Source: Sipunculus nudus (taxonomy: Eukaryota; Annelida; Sipuncula; Golfingiida; Sipunculidae). From it: a stretch of 64,000 nucleotides of DNA. Where the stretch lies: NCBI GenBank assembly GCA_026874595.1, contig CM049306.1, positions 3,918,019 to 3,982,018 of the forward strand, read 5' to 3'. Below, piece by piece: positions 52,201-62,289 of the stretch. The notes beneath the pieces are model-generated. The model worked only from the letters and a program-made list of their open reading frames with translations. It did not search any database and was not told the origin of the DNA. A program made the translations under genes and the position numbers. The number at the start of each line of letters is the position of its first letter. Positions within the stretch are counted from its first letter, which is position 1.

Positions 52201-55175
52201 GTAGATAAGACACCTACCTCTTAATGCTTCAGTATTAGTACGTGGCCAAAGTAGATAAGACACCTACCTCTTTATGCTTCAGTATTAGTTTGTGACCAAA
52301 GTAGATAAGACACCTATTTCTGTATGCTTCAGTATTAGTTTGTGGCCAAAGTAGATAAGACACCTACCTCTTAATGCTTCAGTATTAGTTTGTGACCAAA
52401 GTAGATAAGACACCTACCTCTTAATGCTTCAGTACTTAGTACGTGGCCAAAGTAGATAAGACACCTACCTCTTTATGCTTCAGTATTAGTTTGTGGCCAA
52501 AGTAGATAAGACACCTACCTATTTATGCTTCAGTATTAGTTTGTTGCCAAAGTAGATAAGACACCTACCTCTTTATGCTTCAGTATTAGTTTGTGGCCAA
52601 AGTAGATAAGACACCTACCTATTTATGCTTCAGTATTAGTTTGTGGCCAAAGTAGATAAGACACCTACCTATTTATGCTTCAGTATTAGTTTGTGGCCAA
52701 AGTAGATAAGAAACCTACCTCTTAATGCTTCAGTATTAGTTTGTGGCCAAAGTAGATAAGACACCTACCTCTTAATGCTTCAGTATTAGTTTGTGGCCAA
52801 AGTAGATAAGACACCTATTTCTGTATGCTTCAGTATTAGTTTGTGGCCAAAGTAGATAAGACACCTATTTCTGTATGCTTCAGTATTAGTTTGTGGCCAA
52901 AGTAGATAAGACACCTATTTCTGTATGCTTCAGTATTAGTTTGTGGCCAAAGTAGATAAGACACCTACCTCTTAATGCTTCAGTATTAGTTTGTGGCCAA
53001 AGTAGATAAGAAACCTACCTCTTAATGCTTCAGTACTTAGTACGTGGCCAAAGTAGATAAGACACCTACCTCTTTATGCTTCAGTATTAGTTTGTGGCCA
53101 AAGTAGAAAAGACACCTACCTCTTAATGCTTCAGTACTTAGTACGTGGCCAAAGTAGATAAGACACCTACCTCTTAATGCTTCAGTATTAGTTTGTGGCC
53201 AAAGTAGATAAGACACCTACCTATTTATGCTTCAGTATTAGTTTGTGGCCAAAGTAGATAAGACACCTACCTCTTAATGCTTCAGTACTTAGTACGTGGC
53301 CAAAGTAGATAAGACACCTACCTCTTAATGCTTCAGTATTAGTTTGTGGCCAAAGTAGATAAGACACCTACCTATTTATGCTTCAGTATTAGTTTGTGGC
53401 CAAAGTAGATAAGACACCTACCTATTTATGCTTCAGTATTAGTTTGTGGCCAAAGTAGATAAGACACCTACCTCTTAATGCTTCAGTACTTAGTACGTGG
53501 CCAAAGTAGATAAGACACCTACCTCTTTATGCTTCAGTATTAGTTTGTGACCAAAGTAGATAAGACACCTATTTCTGTATGCTTCAGTATTAGTTTGTGG
53601 CCAAAGTAGATAAGACACCTATTTCTGTATGCTTCAGTATTAGTTTTTGGCCAAAGTAGATAAGACACCTACCTCTTTATGCTTCAGTATTAGTTTGTGG
53701 CCAAAGTAGATAAGACACCTATTTCTGTATGCTTCAGTATTAGTTTGTGGCCAAAGTAGATAAGACACCTACCTCTTAATGCTTCAGTATTAGTTTGTGG
53801 CCAAAGTAGATAAGACACCTACCTCTTAATGCTTCAGTATTAGTACGTGGCCAAAGTAGATAAGACACCTACCTCTTTATGCTTCAGTATTAGTTTGTGA
53901 CCAAAGTAGATAAGACACCTATTTCTGTATGCTTCAGTATTAGTTTGTGGCCAAAGTAGATAAGACACCTACCTCTTAATGCTTCAGTATTAGTTTGTGA
54001 CCAAAGTAGATAAGACACCTACCTCTTAATGCTTCAGTACTTAGTACGTGGCCAAAGTAGATAAGACACCTACCTCTTTATGCTTCAGTATTAGTTTGTG
54101 GCCAAAGTAGATAAGACACCTACCTATTTATGCTTCAGTATTAGTTTGTGGCCAAAGTAGATAAGACACCTACCTCTTTATGCTTCAGTATTAGTTTGTG
54201 GCCAAAGTAGATAAGACACCTACCTATTTATGCTTCAGTATTAGTTTGTGGCCAAAGTAGATAAGACACCTACCTATTTATGCTTCAGTATTAGTTTGTG
54301 GCCAAAGTAGATAAGAAACCTACCTCTTAATGCTTCAGTACTTAGTACGTGGCCGAAGTAGATAAGACACCTACCTCTTTATGCTTCAGTATTAGTTTGT
54401 GGCCAAAGTAGATAAGACACCTACCTATTTATGCTTCAGTATTAGTTTGTGGCCAAAGTAGATAAGACACCTACCTATTTATGCTTCAGTATTAGTTTGT
54501 GGCCAAAGTAGATAAGACACCTACCTCTTAATGCTTCAGTACTTAGTACGTGGCCAAAGTAGATAAGACACCTACCTCTTAATGCATCAGTATTAGTTTG
54601 TGGCCAAAGTAGATAAGACACCTACCTATTTATGCTTCAGTATTAGTTTGTGGCCAAAGTAGATAAGACACCTACCTATTTATGCTTCAGTATTAGTTTG
54701 TGGCCAAAGTAGATAAGACACCTACCTCTTAATGCTTCAGTACTTAGTACGTGGCCAAAGTAGATAAGACACCTACCTCTTTATGCTTCAGTATTAGTTT
54801 GTGACCAAAGTAGATAAGACACCTATTTCTGTATGCTTCAGTATTAGTTTGTGGCCAAAGTAGATAAGACACCTATTTCTGTATGCTTCAGTATTAGTTT
54901 TTGGCCAAAGTAGATAAGACACCTACCTATTTATGCTTCAGTATTAGTTTGTGGCCAAAGTAGATAAGACACCTATTTCTGTATGCTTCAGTATTAGTTT
55001 GTGGCCAAAGTAGATAAGACACCTACCTCTTAATGCTTCAGTATTAGTTTGTGGCCAAAGTAGATAAGACACCTACCTCTTAATGCTTCAGTATTAGTAC
55101 GTGGCCAATGTAGATAAGACACCTACCTCTTTATGCTTCAGTATTAGTTTGTGACCAAAGTAGATAAGACACCTA
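43267..55175. repeat. 11.9-kb super-block P2
   Basis: Near-identical copy of P1 at +16,857 bp. I checked the correspondence at GTTTCTG (43,787 and 49,159), TTGGTATG (44,757 and 45,058), ATAATAC (48,498), CCTCCCT (50,511), GCCGAAG (51,495 and 54,355), GAAAAG (near 53,106) and CCAATG (55,109). It has C at 45,269 and G at 54,903 where P1 has private changes. The high identity over 11.9 kb suggests a very recent duplication. An assembly duplication has to be excluded. Confidence 0.87.
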
Positions 55176-55569
55176 TTTCTGTATGCTTCAGTATTAGTTT
55201 GTGGCCAAAGTAGATAAGACACCTACCTCTTAATGCTTCAGTATTAGTTTGTGACCAAAGTAGATAAGACACCTACCTCTTAATGCTTCAGTACTTAGTA
55301 CGTGGCCAAAGTAGATAAGACACCTACCTCTTTATGCTTCAGTATTAGTTTGTGGCCAAAGTAGATAAGACACCTACCTATTTATGCTTCAGTATTAGTT
55401 TGTTGCCAAAGTAGATAAGACACCTACCTCTTTATGCTTCAGTATTAGTTTGTGGCCAAAGTAGATAAGACACCTACCTATTTATGCTTCAGTATTAGTT
55501 TGTGGCCAAAGTAGATAAGACACCTACCTATTTATGCTTCAGTATTAGTTTGTGGCCAAAGTAGATAAG
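50203..55569. repeat. Run of 1,254-bp higher-order units inside and past P2
   Basis: Units begin at 50,203, 51,457, 52,711 (enlarged to 1,605 bp) and 54,316. Unlike in P1, the last unit is complete, ending at 55,569 with an AAACCT monomer at 55,570. This shows that the P1 right edge cut through a unit that P2 preserves. The complete unit with GTTGCC at 55,403 corresponds to 16,925-18,178 at an offset of 37,391 bp. Confidence 0.83.
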
Positions 55570-57124
55570 AAACCTACCTCTTAATGCTTCAGTACTTAGT
55601 ACGTGGCCAAAGTAGATAAGACACCTACCTCTTTATGCTTCAGTATTAGTTTGTGGCCAAAGTAGAAAAGACACCTACCTCTTAATGCTTCAGTACTTAG
55701 TACGTGGCCAAAGTAGATAAGACACCTACCTCTTAATGCTTCAGTATTAGTTTGTGGCCAAAGTAGATAAGACACCTACCTATTTATGCTTCAGTATTAG
55801 TTTGTGGCCAAAGTAGATAAGACACCTACCTCTTAATGCTTCAGTACTTAGTACGTGGCCAAAGTAGATAAGACACCTACCTCTTAATGCTTCAGTATTA
55901 GTTTGTGGCCAAAGTAGATAAGACACCTACCTATTTATGCTTCAGTATTAGTTTGTGGCCAAAGTAGATAAGACACCTACCTCTTAATGCTTCAGTACTT
56001 AGTACGTGGCCAAAGTAGATAAAACACCTACCTCTTTATGCTTCAGTACTTAGTACGTGGCCAAAGTAGATAAGACACCTACCTATTTATGCTTCAGTAT
56101 TAGTTTGTGGCCAAAGTAGATGAGACACCTACCTCTTAATGCTTCTGTATTAGTTTGTGGCCAAAGTAGATAAGACACCTACCTCTTAATGCTTCAGTAT
56201 TAGTACGTGGCCAAAGTAGATAAGACACCTACCTCTTTATGCTTCAGTATTAGTTTGTGACCAAAGTAGATAAGACACCTGTTTCTGTATGCTTCAGTAT
56301 TAGTTTGTGGCCAAAGTAGATAAGACACCTACCTCTTAATGCTTCAGTATTAGTTTGTGGCCAAAGTAGATAAGACACCTATTTCTGTATGCTTCAGTAT
56401 TAGTTTGTGGCCAAAGTAGATAAGACACCTACCTCTTAATGCTTCAGTATTAGTTTGTGGCCAAAGTAGATAAGACACCTATTTCTGTATGCTTCAGTAT
56501 TAGTTTGTGGCCAAAGTAGATAAGACACCTATTTCTGTATGCTTCAGTATTAGTTTGTGACCAAAGTAGATAAGACACCTGTTTCTGTATGCTTCAGTAT
56601 TAGTTTGTGGCCAAAGTAGATAAGACACCTACCTCTTAATGCTTCAGTATTAGTTTGTGGCCAAAGTAGATAAGACACCTATTTCTGTATGCTTCAGTAT
56701 TAGTTTGTGGCCAAAGTAGATAAGACACCTACCTCTTAATGCTTCAGTATTAGTTTGTGGCCAAAGTAGATAAGACACCTACCTCTTAATGCTTCAGTAT
56801 TAGTTTGTGGCCAAAGTAGATAAGACACCTACCTCTTAATGCTTCAGTATTAGTTTGTGGCCAAAGTAGATAAGACACCTACCTCTTAATGCTTCAGTAT
56901 TAGTTTGTGGCCAAAGTAGATAAGACACCTATTTCTGTATGCTTCAGTATTAGTTTGTGGCCAAAGTAGATAAGACACCTATTTCTGTATGCTTCAGTAT
57001 TAGTTTGTGGCCAAAGTAGATAAGACACCTATTTCTGTATGCTTCAGTATTAGTTTGTGGCCAAAGTAGATAAGACACCTACCTCTTAATGCTTCAGTAT
57101 TAGTTTGTGGCCAAAGTAGATAAG
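55570..57124. repeat. Copy of the 18,179-19,383 block with a 350-bp gain
   Basis: Offset 37,391 holds for GAAAAG, TAAAAC (56,023), GATGAG (near 56,121) and CTTCTG (near 56,145). It then rises to 37,741 by the AAACCT monomer at 57,125, a gain of seven 50-bp monomers. Part of the gain is a re-use of the D', A1, D1, A1 series: it starts at 56,281 and again at 56,581. The remainder is one additional A monomer in the run near 56,731-56,930. Confidence 0.82.
56281..56780. repeat. Local 300-bp re-iteration of D'-A-D-A
   Basis: The D' head occurs once per block elsewhere but twice here, at 56,281 and 56,581. The four monomers after each D' start are the same, and two D monomers, the second with GTGACC, fill the gap. 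This looks like a six-monomer slippage or unequal exchange, local to this place. Confidence 0.75.
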
Positions 57125-57720
57125 AAACCTACCTCTTAATGCTTCAGTACTTAGTACGTGGCCAAAGTAGATAAGACACCTACCTCTTTATGCTTCAGTA
57201 TTAGTTTGTGGCCAAAGTAGAAAAGACACCTACCTCTTAATGCTTCAGTACTTAGTACGTGGCCAAAGTAGATAAGACACCTACCTCTTAATGCTTCAGT
57301 ATTAGTTTGTGGCCAAAGTAGATAAGACACCTACCTATTTATGCTTCAGTATTAGTTTGTGGCCAAAGTAGATAAGACACCTACCTCTTAATGCTTCAGT
57401 ACTTAGTACGTGGCCAAAGTAGATAAGACACCTACCTCTTAATGCTTCAGTATTAGTTTGTGGCCAAAGTAGATAAGACACCTACCTATTTATGCTTCAG
57501 TATTAGTTTGTGGCCAAAGTAGATAAGACACCTACCTCTTAATGCTTCAGTACTTAGTACGTGGCCAAAGTAGATAAAACACCTACCTCTTTATGCTTCA
57601 GTACTTAGTACGTGGCCAAAGTAGATAAGACACCTACCTATTTATGCTTCAGTATTAGTTTGTGGCCAAAGTAGATAAGACACCTACCTCTTAATGCTTC
57701 TGTATTAGTTTGTGGCCAAA
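57125..57720. repeat. Second copy of the 55,570-56,165 segment
   Basis: From the AAACCT monomer the order A2, B, GAAAAG A2, A, C, A2, A, C, A2, then TAAAAC at 57,578 and CTTCTG near 57,702, follows 55,570-56,165 at an offset of 1,555 bp (31 monomers, five of them 51 bp). GATGAG is not present here, while TAAAAC and CTTCTG are. In the older counterpart at 19,384 none of these changes occurs, so the source is the neighbouring copy. Confidence 0.75.
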
Positions 57721-58320
57721 GTAGATAAGACACCTACCTCTTAATGCATCAGTATTAGTTTGTGGCCAAAGTAGATAAGACACCTACCTATTTATGCTTC
57801 AGTATTAGTTTGTGGCCAAAGTAGATAAGACACCTACCTATTTATGCTTCAGTATTAGTTTGTGGCCAAAGTAGATAAGACACCTACCTCTTAATGCTTC
57901 AGTACTTAGTTTGTGGCCAAAGTAGATAAGACACCTAACTATTTATGCTTCAGTATTAGTTAGTGGCCAAAGTAGATAAGACACCTACCTATTTATGCTT
58001 CAGTATTAGTTTGTGGTCAAAGTAGATAAGACACCTACCTCTTAATGCTTCAGTACTTAGTACGTGGCCAAAGTAGATAAGACACCTACCTCTTTATGCT
58101 TCAGTATTAGTTTGTGGCCAAAGTAGATAAGACACCTACCTATTTATGCTTCAGTATTAGTTTGTGGCCAAAGTAGATAAGACACCTACCTCTTAATACT
58201 TCAGTACTTAGTACGTGGCCAAAGTAGATAAGACACCTACCTATTTATGCTTCAGTATTAGTTTGTGGCCAAAGTAGATAAGACACCTACCTATTTATGC
58301 TTCAGTATTAGTTTGTGGCC
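57721..58320. repeat. Patch matching 21,586-22,186
   Basis: GCATC, CTTAGTTTGTGG with the C insertion (about 57,905), CCTAACT at 57,936, TTAGTTAGTGG, GTGGTC and AATACTTC at 58,196 follow 21,586-22,186 at an offset of 36,135 bp. The combination of C insertion with TTTG occurs only at these two places in the window. The patch ends after two C monomers. Confidence 0.82.
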
Positions 58321-59820
58321 AAAGTAGATAAGACACCTATTTCTGTATGCTTCAGTATTAGTTTGTGGCCAAAGTAGATAAGACACCTATTTCTGTATGC
58401 TTCAGTATTAGTTTGTGGCCAAAGTAGATAAGACACCTACCTCTTTATGCTTCAGTATTAGTTTGTGGCCAAAGTAGATAAGACACCTATTTCTGTATGC
58501 TTCAGTATTAGTTTGTGGCCAAAGTAGATAAGACACCTACCTCTTAATGCTTCAGTATTAGTTTGTGGCCAAAGTAGATAAGACACCTACCTCTTAATGC
58601 TTCAGTATTAGTACGTGGCCAAAGTAGATAAGACACCTACCTCTTTATGCTTCAGTATTAGTTTGTGACCAAAGTAGATAAGACACCTATTTCTGTATGC
58701 TTCAGTATTAGTTTGTGGCCAAAGTAGATAAGACACCTACCTCTTTATGCTTCAGTATTAGTTTGTGGCCAAAGTAGATAAGACACCTACCTATTTATGC
58801 TTCAGTATTAGTATGTGGCCAAAGTAGATAAGACACCTACCTATTTATGCTTCAGTATTGGTATGTGGCCAAAGTAGATAAGACACCTACCTCTTAATGC
58901 TTCAGTATTAGTTTGTGACCAAAGTAGATAAGACACATACCTCTTAATGCTTCAGTACTTAGTACGTGGCCAAAGTAGATAAGACACCTACCTCTTTATG
59001 CTTCAGTATTAGTTTGTGGCCAAAGTAGATAAGACACCTACCTATTTATGCTTCAGTATTAGTTTGTGGCCAAAGTAGATAAGACACCTACCTATTTATG
59101 CTTCAGTATTAGTTTGTGGCCAAAGTAGATAAGACACCTACCTCTTAATGCTTCAGTACTTAGTACGTGGCCAAAGTAGATAAGACACCTACCTCTTAAT
59201 GCATCAGTATTCGTTTGTGGCCAAAGTAGATAAGACACCTACCTATTTATGCTTCAGTATTAGTTTGTGGCCAAAGTAGATAAGACACCTACCTCTTTAT
59301 GCTTCAGTATTAGTTTGTGGCCAAAGTAGATAAGACACCTACCTATTTATGCTTCAGTATTAGTTTGTGGCCAAAGTAGATAAGACACCTACCTATTTAT
59401 GCTTCAGTATTAGTTTGTGGCCAAAGTAGATAAGACACCTACCTCTTAATGCTTCAGTACTTAGTACGTGGCCAAAGTAGATAAGACACCTACCTCTTTA
59501 TGCTTCAGTATTAGTTTGTGGCCAAAGTAGAAAAGACACCTACCTCTTAATGCTTCAGTACTTAGTACGTGGCCAAAGTAGATAAGACACCTACCTCTTA
59601 ATGCTTCAGTATTAGTTTGTGGCCAAAGTAGATAAGACACCTACCTATTTATGCTTCAGTATTAGTTTGTGGCCAAAGTAGATAAGACACCTACCTCTTA
59701 ATGCTTCAGTACTTAGTACGTGGCCAAAGTAGATAAGACACCTACCTCTTAATGCTTCAGTATTAGTTTGTGGCCAAAGTAGATAAGACACCTACCTATT
59801 TATGCTTCAGTATTAGTTTG
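58321..59820. repeat. Patch matching 23,045-24,542
   Basis: The D, D, B, D, A1, A3, B4, D, B, C5, C5 order with ACATAC at 58,935 follows 23,045 onward at an offset of 35,278 bp. It lacks the TTATTTTG change found near 24,033, 28,653, 40,544 and 45,510. It has a private TTCGTTTG near 59,211. The GAAAAG monomer near 59,530 is shared with 24,252. Confidence 0.78.
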
Positions 59821-62289
59821 TGGCCAAAGTAGATAAGACACCTACCTCTTAATGCTTCAGTACTTAGTACGTGGCCAAAGTAGATAAGACACCTACCTCT
59901 TTATGCTTCAGTACTTAGTACGTGGCCAAAGTAGATAAGACACCTACCTATTTATGCTTCAGTATTAGTTTGTGGCCAAAGTAGATAAGACACCTACCTC
60001 TTAATGCTTCAGTATTAGTTTGTGGCCAAAGTAGATAAGACACCTACCTCTTAATGCTTCAGTATTAGTACGTGGCCAAAGTAGATAAGACACCTACCTC
60101 TTTATGCTTCAGTATTAGTTTGTGACCAAAGTAGATAAGACACCTACCTCTTAATGCTTCAGTATTAGTTTGTGGCCAAAGTAGATAAGACACCTATTTC
60201 TGTATGCTTCAGTATTAGTTTGTGGCCAAAGTAGATAAGACACCTATTTCTGTATGCTTCAGTATTAGTTTGTGGCCAAAGTAGATAAGACACCTACCTC
60301 TTAATGCTTCAGTATTAGTTTGTGGCCAAAGTAGATAAGACACCTACCTCTTAATGCTTCAGTATTAGTTTGTGACCAAAGTAGATAAGACACCTATTTC
60401 TGTATGCTTCAGTATTAGTTTGTGGCCAAAGTAGATAAGACACCTACCTCTTAATGCTTCAGTATTAGTACGTGGCCAAAGTAGATAAGACACCTACCTC
60501 TTTATGCTTCAGTATTAGTTTGTGACCAAAGTAGATAAGACACCTATTTCTGTATGCTTCAGTATTAGTTTGTGGCCAAAGTAGATAAGACACCTACCTC
60601 TTTATGCTTCAGTATTAGTTTGTGGCCAAAGTAGATAAGACACCTACCTATTTATGCTTCAGTATTAGTATGTGGCCAAAGTAGATAAGACACCTACCTA
60701 TTTATGCTTCAGTATTGGTATGTGGCCAAAGTAGATAAGACACCTACCTCTTAATGCTTCAGTATTAGTTTGTGACCAAAGTAGATAAGACACCTACCTC
60801 TTAATGCTTCAGTACTTAGTACGTGGCCAAAGTAGATAAGACACCTACCTCTTTATGCTTCAGTATTAGTTTGTGGCCAAAGTAGATAAGACACCTACCT
60901 ATTTATGCTTCAGTATTAGTTTGTGGCCAAAGTAGATAAGACACCTACCTATTTATGCTTCAGTATTAGTTTGTGGCCAAAGTAGATAAGACACCTACCT
61001 CTTAATGCTTCAGTACTTAGTACGTGGCCAAAGTAGATAAGACACCTACCTCTTAATGCATCAGTATTAGTTTGTGGCCAAAGTAGATAAGACACCTACC
61101 TATTTATGCTTCAGTATTAGTTTGTGGCCAAAGTAGATAAGACACCTACCTATTTATGCTTCAGTATTAGTTTGTGGCCAAAGTAGATAAGACACCTACC
61201 TCTTAATGCTTCAGTACTTAGTACGTGGCCAAAGTAGATAAGACACCTACCTCTTTATGCTTCAGTATTAGTTTGTGGCCAAAGTAGATAAGACACCTAC
61301 CTATTTATGCTTCAGTATTAGTTAGTGGCCAAAGTAGATAAGACACCTACCTATTTATGCTTCAGTATTAGTTTGTGGTCAAAGTAGATAAGACACCTAC
61401 CTCTTAATGCTTCAGTACTTAGTACGTGGCCAAAGTAGATAAGACACCTACCTCTTTATGCTTCAGTATTAGTTTGTGGCCAAAGTAGATAAGACACCTA
61501 CCTATTTATGCTTCAGTATTAGTTTGTGGCCAAAGTAGATAAGACACCTACCTCTTAATACTTCAGTACTTAGTACGTGGCCAAAGTAGATAAGACACCT
61601 ACCTATTTATGCTTCAGTACTTAGTACGTGGCCAAAGTAGATAAGACACCTACCTATTTATGCTTCAGTATTAGTTTGTGGCCAAAGTAGATAAGACACC
61701 TACCTCTTAATGCTTCAGTACTTAGTACGTGGCCAAAGTAGATAAGACACCTACCTCTTAATGCTTCAGTACTTAGTACGTGGCCAAAGTAGATAAGACA
61801 CCTACCTCTTTATGCTTCAGTATTAGTTTGTGGCCAAAGTAGATAAGACACCTACCTATTTATGCTTCAGTATTAGTTTGTGGCCAAAGTAGATAAGACA
61901 CCTACCTATTTATGCTTCAGTATTAGTTTGTGGCCAAAGTAGATAAGACACCTACCTCTTAATGCTTCAGTACTTAGTACGTGGCCAAAGTAGATAAGAC
62001 ACCTACCTCTTAATGCATCAGTATTAGTTTGTGGCCAAAGTAGATAAGACACCTACCTATTTATGCTTCAGTATTAGTTTGTGGCCAAAGTAGATAAGAC
62101 ACCTACCTCTTTATGCTTCAGCATTAGTTTGTGGCCAAAGTAGATAAGACACCTACCTATTTATGCTTCAGTATTAGTTTGTGGCCAAAGTAGATAAGAC
62201 ACCTACCTATTTATGCTTCAGTATTAGTTTGTGGCCAAAGTAGATAAGAAACCTACCTCTTAATGCTTCAGTACTTAGTACGTGGCCAA
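59821..62289. repeat. Patch matching 29,163-31,631
   Basis: Offset 30,658 bp holds for TTGGTATG (60,716 against 30,058), TTAGTTAGTGG, GTGGTC, AATACTTC, GCATTAG and AAACCT (62,249 against 31,591). It is therefore a third copy of the inner part of P1, or the middle of another P copy entered from a different left flank. Confidence 0.82.
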
